Below, piece by piece: positions 34,834 to 44,096 of a stretch of 64,000 nt of DNA; position 1 is the stretch's first letter; the number at the start of each line of letters is the position of its first letter. Source of the DNA: an uncultured Aquimarina sp. (lineage in GTDB: Bacteria > Bacteroidota > Bacteroidia > Flavobacteriales > Flavobacteriaceae). Made by a program: the position numbers and the translations under genes. The notes under the pieces were generated by a model. It did not search any database, had not been told where the DNA came from, and saw only the letters and a program-made list of their open reading frames with translations. The stretch is from NCBI GenBank assembly GCA_947498935.1, contig CANMMM010000014.1:1-64000 (forward strand). Direction: 5' to 3'.

Positions 34834-36369
34834 TTGAAAATAAAACCAATCCAAATCGCATTGTTTTTACTATTGATCCTTATGGGGTTATTTGGGCTTA
34901 TGTTTCTGAGTGAAAAAGGAGCGGTAAAAAATGCACAAGTACAAGAAGATGGGTTCTCATATGATGAACTATCGTTAAAATATCCTTCCTACCGCACATT
35001 TTTGGGATTAGATAAGGATTCTACCATATCCAGAGAAACCATTCTAGAGGTTACACAAACCGTAGTGCCATTACAGGAAGAACCCGAAGAAGTACCTGCT
35101 ACAGAAGAAGTAGCACCTGAACTGGTAGAACAACAAACATTACAGAAAGATAGTGTATTACGACTCGATTTTACCAAAATAGATACGACTAAGATTGTAC
35201 GCATACAATACCCAGACAGTAATCCTGATTTTGTGTACGAATTACAACGGAAATTGGCATCTAAATCGTGTAGAATTTTCCACTATGGAGACTCACAGTT
35301 AGAAGGGGATCGTATTACGGGATATTTAAGAAATCGCTTACAGAAGATGTATGGAGGTAGTGGCCCTGGTTTTATTCCTGTAAAACCTGTATACAATCAA
35401 TTAAGTGCTATCGTAAAACCAACGGATAATTGGTTTCGATACGCTAAGTTTGATCCTACACAAAAGAAATTTAAGCACCGGAAGTACGGGGCGTATCTAA
35501 CGGTATCTCGATTTACGCCGCACTTACGAACGGCTATAGATAGTACACAACTAGATTCGATGCCTGTGGTTACCGCTGCGGTAACAATTGCAAAATCACC
35601 AAAAACGTATTTTAAATTCAGAACATTTACCAATATAGGCCTGCACTATGGAAATGCAAAGTATCCTGTAGCGATAAAAGTGTATAATAATGGAGTTCTG
35701 ATTCAAGAAGATAGTTTGAAAACCGATGGGAGGTACCATCGCTATAAGATAAAGACCAAGAGAACCCCTACGGATTTAAAAATTGAAGTATCGGGTAAGG
35801 TAAGTCCTGATTTTTATGGATTGACACTAGATGGAGGATCGAGAGTACAGGTGGATAATGTGGCGATGCGCGGGTCTTCGGGTACGATCTTTTCGAGTAC
35901 GCATGCTACTACCTATAAGCGTATGGCTAATGTACTAAAACCAAAAGTTATTATCATGCAGTACGGAGGGAATACCATGCCGTATCTAAAGGATTCTATT
36001 GGGGTAGAAAAGTATGCCAAACGAGTGGTGGATCAGGTAAATTGGCTGAGAAGGCGCACTAAAAATGTAAGTTTCTTGTTTATTGGGCCTACGGATATGT
36101 GTATCCCTGTCAATGGAAAAATGGAAACCTATCCGTTATTACCGTATTTAAATGCGCAATTGACGCAAAGTTGTTTGGCAAACGATATTGCGTATTGGAG
36201 TATGTATGATGCTATGGGAGGAAGAGGGTCTATGGAACTGTGGGTAGAAGAAAAATTAGCAGGAAATGATTATACTCATTTTACGCGCAAAGGAACTAAG
36301 ATCATATCAGAACTATTTTTCACTGCTCTTTACCTAGACCTCAAAAAAGAAGAAGATGACGATACATAA
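34834..36369 (+). CDS. SGNH-hydrolase-like membrane-anchored protein, first gene of O-acylation operon
   Basis: 511 residues, TTG start. The N-terminal helix IALFLLLILMGLFGLMFL (about 8-25) anchors it, followed by a Glu/Pro-rich linker to about 105 and an SGNH/GDSL fold. Block I is HYGDSQLEGDR (S154 as nucleophile), block III is MQYGGNTMPY, and block V is NDYTHF (D479, H482), so the catalytic set looks complete. A beta-rich insertion of about 150 residues lies between blocks I and III. The next SGNH gene overlaps by 14 bp. Together with the MBOAT protein, this suggests periplasmic transfer or removal of acyl groups on a glycan, by analogy to AlgJ/AlgX. Confidence 0.8.
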   Translation: MKIKPIQIALFLLLILMGLFGLMFLSEKGAVKNAQVQEDGFSYDELSLKYPSYRTFLGLDKDSTISRETILEVTQTVVPLQEEPEEVPATEEVAPELVEQQTLQKDSVLRLDFTKIDTTKIVRIQYPDSNPDFVYELQRKLASKSCRIFHYGDSQLEGDRITGYLRNRLQKMYGGSGPGFIPVKPVYNQLSAIVKPTDNWFRYAKFDPTQKKFKHRKYGAYLTVSRFTPHLRTAIDSTQLDSMPVVTAAVTIAKSPKTYFKFRTFTNIGLHYGNAKYPVAIKVYNNGVLIQEDSLKTDGRYHRYKIKTKRTPTDLKIEVSGKVSPDFYGLTLDGGSRVQVDNVAMRGSSGTIFSSTHATTYKRMANVLKPKVIIMQYGGNTMPYLKDSIGVEKYAKRVVDQVNWLRRRTKNVSFLFIGPTDMCIPVNGKMETYPLLPYLNAQLTQSCLANDIAYWSMYDAMGGRGSMELWVEEKLAGNDYTHFTRKGTKIISELFFTALYLDLKKEEDDDT

Positions 36370-37636
36370 ATTATTACCAACATTCTTATATGTATGCAGT
36401 TGTATCACCATGGCGCAGCAATATACCTTGCCCAAAGCCAAGGAAACGTACTCATTTATCAATTGGAAGGCAAACACACTTAAGTTTGTGGATACATCAC
36501 CTGCTTTCGAGAAATTATTTCAGAAATTGAATAAGGTGGCGAATGACGAAGCGGAAGATGTACACGTTTTTCATATCGGAGGTTCGCACATACAAGCGGA
36601 TATTTATTCCAATAGATTACGTACCTATTTACAAAGCATGAGCAAAACGGCTGTAGGGCAACGAGGATTTATCTATCCTTTTCGTATGGCTAGAACCAAT
36701 AACCCTAGTAATTATAAGGTGACTTCGGATGTGGATTGGAAAGGGTATCGATGTTCTATAAAAAAAGACAGTGTGGCTTGGGGGTTATCGGGAGTAACCG
36801 CTGTGTTTAATGACTCAATAGCGAATATAAAAATTGAAGCAAATTATCGAGGCTACGATCAGCAGCACTATGATTTTAATAAAATCAGGATTTTCTATGA
36901 TGATTGGACTACCGATTATTCAATAGGTTTTAAAGAAGAAGGTTTGGTGGATACGACTTTGCAAAATACCACAGCACACTTTACAGAATTTACGCTTACT
37001 AAAACACTAGAAACCGTAGATATCTGTGTAGAACGTAACGAGCATACAGACGATGCAGCGTTTCTGATGATGGGTATCGAGCTAATGAATGATAATAAAG
37101 GGGTTCAATATACCTCGATCGGAGTGAATGGAGCTAGCTTTGATTACTACAGCCGCTGTAAGTATTTTGATACGCAATTAATGCTATATCGACCAGATTT
37201 GTTTATTATTTCTGTAGGAACGAACGATGCGTACCATCCCGATTTTAATCCAAAAGCATATACAGCGTATTACGAAGACTTGATACAAACGATACAGAAG
37301 GCCAATCCAGAATGTGCTATTCTGCTTACGGTACCGAATGATTCGTATTATAAGCGAAAGCATCCTAATCCTAGAACGCGTATCATGCAAAAGATAATTT
37401 ATAAGCTAGCACAGCAGTATCAGATGGCAGTATGGGATTTTTATGAGATTATGGGAGGGTTTAACTCTTCTAGAGATTGGTATCATCAAAAATTGATGCC
37501 GTCGGATAGAATACATTTTACACAATTGGGGTATAGAATCAAAGCAGATTTATTATTAGAAGCACTGACCGAAGCATGGGAAAACACCTTGCAGTTGCCT
37601 CCAAAATCTGTACTCAATCAAATGATTAATGAATAG
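36356..37636 (+). CDS. Secreted SGNH-hydrolase-like protein, second gene of O-acylation operon
   Basis: 426 residues. A signal peptide (about 1-20, ending ITMAQQ) precedes an SGNH fold. Block I is HIGGSHIQADI, where the usual GDS is GGS (S77). Block III is SVGTNDAYHP and block V SDRIHF (D384, H387). It is clearly a paralogue of the preceding protein, with similar architecture but without a retained anchor. It overlaps its neighbours by 14 and 8 bp. A paired SGNH arrangement resembles the AlgJ/AlgX pair in alginate O-acetylation. Confidence 0.82.
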   Translation: MTIHKLLPTFLYVCSCITMAQQYTLPKAKETYSFINWKANTLKFVDTSPAFEKLFQKLNKVANDEAEDVHVFHIGGSHIQADIYSNRLRTYLQSMSKTAVGQRGFIYPFRMARTNNPSNYKVTSDVDWKGYRCSIKKDSVAWGLSGVTAVFNDSIANIKIEANYRGYDQQHYDFNKIRIFYDDWTTDYSIGFKEEGLVDTTLQNTTAHFTEFTLTKTLETVDICVERNEHTDDAAFLMMGIELMNDNKGVQYTSIGVNGASFDYYSRCKYFDTQLMLYRPDLFIISVGTNDAYHPDFNPKAYTAYYEDLIQTIQKANPECAILLTVPNDSYYKRKHPNPRTRIMQKIIYKLAQQYQMAVWDFYEIMGGFNSSRDWYHQKLMPSDRIHFTQLGYRIKADLLLEALTEAWENTLQLPPKSVLNQMINE

Positions 37637-39287
37637 ACTACAAGATATTTTTTCTTTTTCAGAAGATGTTCCGTTGATCTTTACACAAGCGGATTTTTGG
37701 ATTTTCTTTGCGATTATCTATTTTATATACGCGTTGCTATATCGCCAAAAAAGCCTTCGTAGTGCGTATCTTTTTGCCATTAGTTTGTTATTCTATTATA
37801 AGACCAGTGGTTTGTTTATAGGGATACTGTTATTTAGTACAGTGAATGATTTTTTTATAGGTAAGGCGATTCATCATACTGCTTCTAAAGCATTGCAAAA
37901 AGCATTAGTAGCGATTAGTGTTACAGTCAATTTGCTGACATTGTGCTATTTTAAGTATGCTTACTTTTTTACAGAATCGTATAACAGTCTGTTTGATACG
38001 GATCTAAAAGTACTAAACTATTTGGGGATGTGGGCTAATGGGGTGGCCTCTACAGATTATTTTACCGTAGATACGATCATTCTTCCTGTTGGGATTTCGT
38101 TTTATACCTTTCAGACCATTAGCTATAGTGTAGATATTTATAGAAAGCAATTAAAACCATTGAACTCTATTATTGATTTTGGTTTTTTCGTTAGTTTCTT
38201 CCCGCAATTAGTAGCAGGGCCTATTGTGAGAGCATCGGATTTTATTCCTCAGATACGAAAAGACATCAGTATCACCAAAGAGGAGTTCGGTAGCGCTACA
38301 TTTATGATTCTAAAAGGGTTGATTAAGAAAATGCTGTTTGCCGATTTTATAGCAATGAATTTTATGGATCGCGTATTCGATATGCCCGAAATGTTTTCGG
38401 GATTTACCAATATCATGGCTATGATCGGATATTCACTACAGATATATGGTGATTTCTCGGGGTATACAGATATAGCGATAGGATTGGCGTTGCTGATGGG
38501 CTTTCACCTGCCTATGAACTTTAATTCTCCGTATAAAGCCATTCACTGTGGGGATTTTTGGAAACGATGGCATATTTCCCTCTCTAGTTGGTTAAAAGAT
38601 TATTTGTACATCCCGATAGGAGGAAACCGCAATGGGACAGTATTTTCATATGTATTCGTATTGTTATTTACCTTTTTAGGGTGTTTTGCAGCCTTTGGGT
38701 ATGCCGTTGCATTTTTTATAGCAGTTGGTTTTGCAGTCTTATTAATCATTACGTTGTTTTCTAAACGACTGGCTTGGCATTTTAATAGAAATATCAATAT
38801 TATGATCACGATGCTGATCGGTGGGTTATGGCATGGAGCTTCTTGGAAATTTGTCGTATGGGGAGGATTAAATGGGTTAGGAGTCGTAGCCTATAAATAT
38901 TGGCGAAGAATAAGTCCGTATGAGCATTCTACACTATGGATTGCCACGCTGTGGAAGATTACATTTACCTTTATTTTTATCACCTTTACGCGCATCTATT
39001 TTAGAGGAAATAGTATGGAGCATATCGATCGGTTTTACCAAGCCATCCTTACCAATATGGATTGGGGTAATGCATTAAACGTGTTATGGGAGTACCGAAT
39101 CGTATTTTTAGTCATGTTGCTAGGATACATCACACATTGGCTGCCGTATGCTACTAAGGATTGGTTGCAAGAACAGTTTACAAAGAGCCACATAGTGGTC
39201 AAGGGATTGGTAGCAGTGCTGATAGCTATTATTTGTTATCAAACGTATGCAGCCGATTTCCAGCCTTTTATATATTTTCAGTTTTGA
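37629..39287 (+). CDS. MBOAT-family membrane O-acyltransferase (AlgI/DltB-like)
   Basis: 552 residues, about 12 membrane helices. The family hallmarks are present: FWKRWHISLSSWLKDYLYIP with the first conserved histidine, and GGLWHGASWKFVVWGGLNG with the catalytic histidine. AlgI-type proteins take acyl groups from a cytoplasmic donor and pass them across the membrane to periplasmic SGNH-type transferases. The 8 bp overlap with the upstream SGNH gene supports a single machine. No polymer biosynthesis gene is adjacent, so the acceptor glycan is unknown. Confidence 0.93.
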   Translation: MNRLQDIFSFSEDVPLIFTQADFWIFFAIIYFIYALLYRQKSLRSAYLFAISLLFYYKTSGLFIGILLFSTVNDFFIGKAIHHTASKALQKALVAISVTVNLLTLCYFKYAYFFTESYNSLFDTDLKVLNYLGMWANGVASTDYFTVDTIILPVGISFYTFQTISYSVDIYRKQLKPLNSIIDFGFFVSFFPQLVAGPIVRASDFIPQIRKDISITKEEFGSATFMILKGLIKKMLFADFIAMNFMDRVFDMPEMFSGFTNIMAMIGYSLQIYGDFSGYTDIAIGLALLMGFHLPMNFNSPYKAIHCGDFWKRWHISLSSWLKDYLYIPIGGNRNGTVFSYVFVLLFTFLGCFAAFGYAVAFFIAVGFAVLLIITLFSKRLAWHFNRNINIMITMLIGGLWHGASWKFVVWGGLNGLGVVAYKYWRRISPYEHSTLWIATLWKITFTFIFITFTRIYFRGNSMEHIDRFYQAILTNMDWGNALNVLWEYRIVFLVMLLGYITHWLPYATKDWLQEQFTKSHIVVKGLVAVLIAIICYQTYAADFQPFIYFQF

Positions 39288-39383
39288 TATACAAGAGAGT
39301 TGTAAAATAGTTGTATAGCTAGTAGGGTGGTGCAGGAACTGCATTACTAAGGCATCTTATCTAATGATTAAATAATACTTGTT

Positions 39384-40034
39384 TTGTTACATACACATCC
39401 ATATCCTCCTTTTTTTCCAAAAAATGTAACGAAATTGATTGTCGGTACACTGCCACCACCACGGTTTACGCTAGGTACCTTGAAGCCTGGAGATGTAGAT
39501 TTCTGTTATGGGAGTATCAGTGGTTTATTATGGAAGGTGCTAGACCGTATTTTTGAGCTCAATCTTCAATTCGAAACAACAGCAGTGGCGATCCAGCAAC
39601 GCAAAGATTTTTTGACTAGCAGGGGAATAGGGATTTGTGACATCGTACATAGTTGCCAGCGTACTAAGATTGATGCATCAGATCTAGGGATGCAAGACAT
39701 TCAATTACGAGATGTAATAGGATATATACGACAGTATCCTATGGTAGATACCTTATTATTTACAGGTGGTAATAGTAAAAATGGCCCAGAATACCTGTTT
39801 AGAAAACACTTACAGACATATGACATACCACTGACAGTGGTGTCGGATACCATTCCTAGAATACACCAATTTACAGTAGATACTAGAGTCGTACAAACCG
39901 TTTCGCTAACAGCGCCTTCTGGAGCTGCGAATCGATCTATAGGTAGTTTACCAGCGTATAAAGCTTTAAAGCAGCAAGACCCTGCATTTAATACCATGGA
40001 TTTTAGGGTGCTGCAATATCGCCCCTTTTTCTAG
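39384..40034 (+). CDS. Uracil-DNA-glycosylase-fold family protein
   Basis: 216 residues, probably TTG start. The N-terminus (FFPKNVTKLIVGTLPPPRF, then CYGSISGLLWKVLDRIF) and RGIGICDIVHSCQR match a Bacteroidota family with the uracil-DNA glycosylase fold, whose activity is not established to my knowledge. No iron-sulphur cysteine set is visible. It ends 4 bp inside the convergent MFS gene. Confidence 0.7.
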   Translation: MLHTHPYPPFFPKNVTKLIVGTLPPPRFTLGTLKPGDVDFCYGSISGLLWKVLDRIFELNLQFETTAVAIQQRKDFLTSRGIGICDIVHSCQRTKIDASDLGMQDIQLRDVIGYIRQYPMVDTLLFTGGNSKNGPEYLFRKHLQTYDIPLTVVSDTIPRIHQFTVDTRVVQTVSLTAPSGAANRSIGSLPAYKALKQQDPAFNTMDFRVLQYRPFF

Positions 40035-41251
40035 CGATTCATTACGTAGTAGTCAACATTTTGCTGTACGATCCGTAATAACCCCACGCCTGTGAGTGCA
40101 ATCATACCCATAACTATCCAAGTAACATTGTATCCATAGGTATTAATGAGTTGCATGCCAGAATTAGGGCCTAGAATATGTGCTACCGAAAATGACATGC
40201 TATACAATCCCATATAAGCACCTTGCTTTCCTTTTTTAGCCCTGTCTAGTGCAAATGTATTGCTAAATGGCAAGGCTATCATTTCTCCTACTGTCAGTAG
40301 TATCATACTGACGATAACAATGGCTGTCCATGGAATGAAAATAAATACCAAGAAGCTAAATGCTGTTAAGATAAAACCATAAATAATGGTCGTAATTCGA
40401 TTGTATTTTTTGGTTTCTAAGTAGGTGATCAGTGGCATTTCTAGTACAAAGATGAGTGCGCCATTTAGTGCTAGAATAAGCCCAATGTTTTTTTCGGAGA
40501 TGAGGTGTACCTCTTCGTAATACAAAGGCATGGTCGAAGAAAATTGTACAAATACAACACTAAATAGTGTGAGTGCTATCCAGAATAACATATATATATG
40601 ATCTTTATAAGGAGCTATTGGGTTTTCGACGATTATTTCTTTATCTGATGTCTTTGCTTTTTTAGGATGTAGTTTGAGTATGAGTATACAGGCAGCAATC
40701 CAGCAAGTAATACCATCTGCCCAAAATAAAGCTTTGTATTCAATAGCGGTAACGATGATACCACCTAAAGCAGGGCCTAAAGAAAAGCCTAAATTGATAG
40801 CCAGTCGGATAAAGGTCAAGGATCTCGTTTTATTAGCAGGCTTGCTATAAGCGCTAAGAGCTACAAAAAAAGCAGGTCTAGCTGCATCTGCAATAGCGAT
40901 TAATATAAAAAAGCTAAGGCAAATACTCCAAAAACTAGAGAAATACTGTACACAAAAGAAAGCGATACCAGTGAGAATCAGCGATCCTAAAATAACCTTG
41001 TAATACCCAATCTGATCGGATAATTTACCACCAATCCAAGTACCTGTTAATGATCCCAGTCCATAACAGGTCATGACCCAACCAATCTGATCTAACGAAA
41101 AACAAAGATCATTAGATAGGTATAGCGATAGAAAGGGAATGACCATTGCTCCCATTCTATTAATTAAGGTGATCAATGCCAGCCACCAGATTTCTGTAGA
41201 TAAACCTTGGAAAGCTTGTATATAATTATGAGCTATTTTGTGTAGTTTCAT
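40031..41251 (-). CDS. MFS transporter
   Basis: 406 residues with 12 predicted membrane helices in two halves joined by a cytoplasmic loop (LKLHPKKAKTSDKEII). The motif-A region between helices 2 and 3 reads GTWIGGKLSDQIGYYKVI, typical of drug-efflux MFS proteins. The substrate cannot be read from sequence. It overlaps the convergent glycosylase-like gene by 4 bp. Confidence 0.9.
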   Translation of the reverse strand: MKLHKIAHNYIQAFQGLSTEIWWLALITLINRMGAMVIPFLSLYLSNDLCFSLDQIGWVMTCYGLGSLTGTWIGGKLSDQIGYYKVILGSLILTGIAFFCVQYFSSFWSICLSFFILIAIADAARPAFFVALSAYSKPANKTRSLTFIRLAINLGFSLGPALGGIIVTAIEYKALFWADGITCWIAACILILKLHPKKAKTSDKEIIVENPIAPYKDHIYMLFWIALTLFSVVFVQFSSTMPLYYEEVHLISEKNIGLILALNGALIFVLEMPLITYLETKKYNRITTIIYGFILTAFSFLVFIFIPWTAIVIVSMILLTVGEMIALPFSNTFALDRAKKGKQGAYMGLYSMSFSVAHILGPNSGMQLINTYGYNVTWIVMGMIALTGVGLLRIVQQNVDYYVMNR

Positions 41252-41347
41252 AGCGAAAAAACGGTTCTAGGTAGATAAAATTAGCTGTTTATCTGCAAAT
41301 AGCACATAATATTATACAATAAGAATACGTTTATAACGAATGCTTTG

Positions 41348-41355
41348 TATTTTTG
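41348..41355 (+). promoter_or_regulatory. -7 element of the DUF1684 gene
   Basis: TATTTTTG matches TAnnTTTG. An in-frame TTG at 41353 lies inside this element, so translation must begin later, at GTG 41374. Confidence 0.5.
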
Positions 41356-41373
41356 CAAAAAAAAGGAAAGGAA

Positions 41374-41988
41374 GTGTATAAATTAACGTGTTTATTTATT
41401 TTTTGTTGGAGCTGTTTGCTGGCGCAAGATGCAATAAAGGTAGAAAAAGCAGTTGCTTTTCAGGAAGCCTTGAATACCAAATTTGCATCAGCAGTTACAT
41501 CACCATTGGTGGCCGAAGATTTAGCACAATTCAAAGGATTGTCGTTTTTTGCGATAGATACAATGTATAGTGTGCAAGCAAAGTTTGTACGTACCCCTTA
41601 TGAAACTCCTTTTATCATGAAAACAACTACGCATCGCGAACCATTATATGTAAAATATGGCGAGGCACATTTTAAACTGCATGATAAAGAATGGGTGCTG
41701 AATATATACCAGCATCAAGAATTAAAATTAGATGCCGCATATGATGCATACCTTTTCTTACCTTTTACAGATTTAAGCAATGGGCGTACTACCTATGAAG
41801 GAGGACGTTTTATTGATTTATCGATTCCAGTAGGAGATACTATTCATATTGACTTTAATACGGCATACAATCCTTATTGCGCTTATAGTAGTAGGTATTC
41901 CTGTCCAATTCCTCCAGAAGAAAACCATCTTACCTTAGAAATCCCAGTAGGAGTCAGAAGTTTTGTAAGTAGTGTAAGAACTGATTAG
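41374..41988 (+). CDS. Secreted DUF1684 domain protein
   Basis: About 204 residues from the GTG at 41374; an alternative TTG at 41353 lies inside the -7 promoter box and is rejected. The signal peptide is VYKLTCLFIFCWSCLLAQ. The mature part has the DUF1684 hallmarks YEGGRFIDLSIP, IDFNTAYNPYCAYSS and CPIPPEENHLTLEIPVG. The family is widespread and uncharacterised; a periplasmic beta-rich fold is likely. Monocistronic. Confidence 0.85.
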   Translation: MYKLTCLFIFCWSCLLAQDAIKVEKAVAFQEALNTKFASAVTSPLVAEDLAQFKGLSFFAIDTMYSVQAKFVRTPYETPFIMKTTTHREPLYVKYGEAHFKLHDKEWVLNIYQHQELKLDAAYDAYLFLPFTDLSNGRTTYEGGRFIDLSIPVGDTIHIDFNTAYNPYCAYSSRYSCPIPPEENHLTLEIPVGVRSFVSSVRTD

Positions 41989-42036
41989 CTATATTTTTTT
42001 GACATCCTATCCGAAGAAACGATTTTCTTTGCTCAA

Positions 42037-42189
42037 AAGCTGTGTACACTTTCTTGATTTCCGCAAAAGACAAAGGTTTTGTGTGTTTTTAATCATGTAT
42101 TGAATTTTGCTGCATAACAGCATTACGAAACTCAAAAATTCCAAAATATCGTTTTCTAGAATCAATTAAGAAAAGGGTACATCACTTCT
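42037..42189 (+). repeat. Family B repeat, degenerate copy (+)
   Basis: The left arm AAGCTGTGTACACTTTCTTG, the core TTGCTGCATAACAGCATTACG, then ACTCAAAAATTCC, and the right end ACATCACTTCT line up with the intact copies at 46-48 kb but with many substitutions. Confidence 0.6.
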
Positions 42190-42563
42190 AGGGTATAAGA
42201 ATACATTTTTTAGCAACAAGTGTTCATAATAGCTATATATGCTACTGTTTGTATTATATTAGAATGTTTATACTACTGTTTGCGATAGCGTATGGGTGGC
42301 TATTTGTAATTATATTAAGTGATTTTTAAGTGCGAGAATTGTTGCTCGCTGGGAAGTGCATTAAGGTAGTGTTTTCCCTTTTCGATAGTTTACCTTTTGC
42401 CTGCTATATACTCAAAAGCTATGTGTTGTTGTTTTGGTTGTATAAGTACGCTACTTATATGTAGTTTTTTTAAGCATGTTTTTTGTGGCTTATGTTTATG
42501 ACTCTGAGCTTTTAAAAATTGAGTGGTATATTAGTGCAGGGAATTGTAAATGTGACAAAACAT

Positions 42564-42597
42564 AAAAAAGGCTGCCAAAAAATGACAGCCTTTTTTT
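42564..42597 (-). terminator. Terminator of the porin gene (bidirectional)
   Basis: AAAAAAGGCTG pairs with CAGCCTTTTTT around a loop rich in A, with T runs in both directions. It lies 35 bases beyond the porin stop. Confidence 0.88.
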
Positions 42598-42631
42598 CTT
42601 AAACAAACAATATATTAAATACAGTAGTGTA

Positions 42632-43771
42632 TTAGAATTTGTAGATTGCTCCAAGAACGAAAGAACCTAAACTTTTAGAATCTTCTAAATCTCTATCGAA
42701 GAAAGTATCCTCAGATGCAGCATCTAATCTTAATTCAGGTTTAAGCGTTAATGCTCCTACTTCGTAGCTACCTGTAAGTGTAGCAGCAAATACGCTACCA
42801 TCACCTTCATTGTCAGTTGTTAAAGCGCCAACTCCTCCTTCGAATTCTGCGAAATATTCACCTCTGAATCCTAATGTAAAGCTTTCAGAAGTCTTAACTT
42901 GTGGGTATAATGCAATTCCGTAGAATCCAGATGCATCTCCATCATCTTCTTGTGCACCAGTAGTAAGGTATGTAGTGTTTACACCTAAGTAAAAGTTTTC
43001 AGCTACATCCCATCCAGTTGTTAAATCTACTTGGAAAGTAGAACCTACAGCCCCAGGCTCTCCTTCATTTCCGTATCTGAAGTTAAGGTAAGCACTTCCG
43101 TTATCTGCTGCATATCCTACTTGTGCACCAAGGATGTATGTGTCAAATGGGTTAGAATCAGTATAGTCTGTAGGGTTCATAACTGCTAACATAGCAGACC
43201 ATTTATCATCAATAGCGAAATCTGCCTTTAACCCTGTGTGAGAGAATGGTCCGTAAGAGAACATATAAGATGTAGAGTAGTTAAAGTTTCCAGTTGGAGA
43301 AATTACTTCGTACCCTAAAAAGGTGTTAAAGTTACCAACAGTAAGTTTTACACTCTCTGATACGTTCCAGTATGCATATAACTGGTTTACGATTTGAGCA
43401 GAACCTGTAGAGTTAAACACAGCGTCAGCTCCTCTTTGTCCATATACTAAATCTGCTACGAATCCTACTTTTTCTCCTTCGTATCCTAAGATTACATTAG
43501 CCATACCCAATGCGAATCCTGATTGATTAGCGAATGAAGTTGCAGGAGCAATGAATTGTGGATCATCACCATTACCATCAAAATCACGAAGCGTGTTTTT
43601 TGCAGTGATATTAGATCTAAAATAAGCATCTACAGACCCATTGATAGAAAAGTTGTCAAACCATTTCTTTTCTTCTTCTTGTGCGAATGTAGAAATGCTG
43701 ATTAGTGTTAAAGCAACAAGACATGCTTTGTTAAAAAATGTTGTTACGTTCTTTGTTTTCATAGTAAACAT
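42632..43771 (-). CDS. Outer-membrane beta-barrel porin (BBP2-like)
   Basis: 379 residues. The signal peptide is about 1-30 (ending STFAQ). The mature protein has alternating amphipathic beta strands rich in Gly, Tyr and Asp, beginning FSINGSVDAYFRSNI and ending with the aromatic SLGSFVLGAIYKF, the usual C-terminal barrel signal. It resembles the barrel porins often found with ammonium-transport genes in flavobacteria. A P-II gene lies upstream, separated by a terminator. The 325 bp between them carry a cluster of CCCCTATTTT-like motifs. Confidence 0.85.
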   Translation of the reverse strand: MFTMKTKNVTTFFNKACLVALTLISISTFAQEEEKKWFDNFSINGSVDAYFRSNITAKNTLRDFDGNGDDPQFIAPATSFANQSGFALGMANVILGYEGEKVGFVADLVYGQRGADAVFNSTGSAQIVNQLYAYWNVSESVKLTVGNFNTFLGYEVISPTGNFNYSTSYMFSYGPFSHTGLKADFAIDDKWSAMLAVMNPTDYTDSNPFDTYILGAQVGYAADNGSAYLNFRYGNEGEPGAVGSTFQVDLTTGWDVAENFYLGVNTTYLTTGAQEDDGDASGFYGIALYPQVKTSESFTLGFRGEYFAEFEGGVGALTTDNEGDGSVFAATLTGSYEVGALTLKPELRLDAASEDTFFDRDLEDSKSLGSFVLGAIYKF

Positions 43772-43832
43772 TAATTGACGTTAAATTGTTTTTGAAAGTG
43801 TAAAACTATGTTAAAAACATTTTACCCCAATA

Positions 43833-44019
43833 AAAAATAGGGGCTAATTTTAATTTTTAATAAAAATTTATAGAACACCCCTAAAAAATTAAGGATTGTT
43901 TATAATTCAGATTTATTTTGAGAATAATGAAGTCGATTTTCTTAAAAAAATAGGTGTTATCTACTAGTATGAGTAAGGGAAACCCCTATTTTTAGTTATC
44001 AAATGCTTAAAATAGGGGA
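43833..44019. promoter_or_regulatory. Five-copy CCCCTATTTT-like motif cluster upstream of the porin gene
   Basis: Copies lie at 43833-43843 (AAAAATAGGGG), 43877-43889 (ACCCCTAAAAAAT), 43944-43957 (AAAAAATAGGTGTT), 43982-43993 (ACCCCTATTTTT) and 44008-44019 (TTAAAATAGGGG). They occur in both orientations between the P-II terminator and the porin start. Regulatory use is inferred from density and position. Confidence 0.45.
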
Positions 44020-44030
44020 GTATGCAACTA

Positions 44031-44064
44031 AAAAAGACTTTTTCATATACGAAAAAGTCTTTTT
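44031..44064 (-). terminator. Terminator of the P-II gene
   Basis: AAAAAGACTTTTTC (44031-44044) pairs perfectly with GAAAAAGTCTTTTT (44051-44064); the minus strand continues with a T run. Confidence 0.92.
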
Positions 44065-44096
44065 GTGTCGTTTGACTATGTTATTTTATACCATCT

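Larger units (their letters stand above)
41989..42631. other. Intergenic region with degenerate family B repeat
   Basis: 643 bases between convergent genes without a supported gene. It contains the family B copy at 42037-42189 and the terminator at 42564-42597. The middle part (42190-42560) shows nothing recognisable. Confidence 0.5.
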
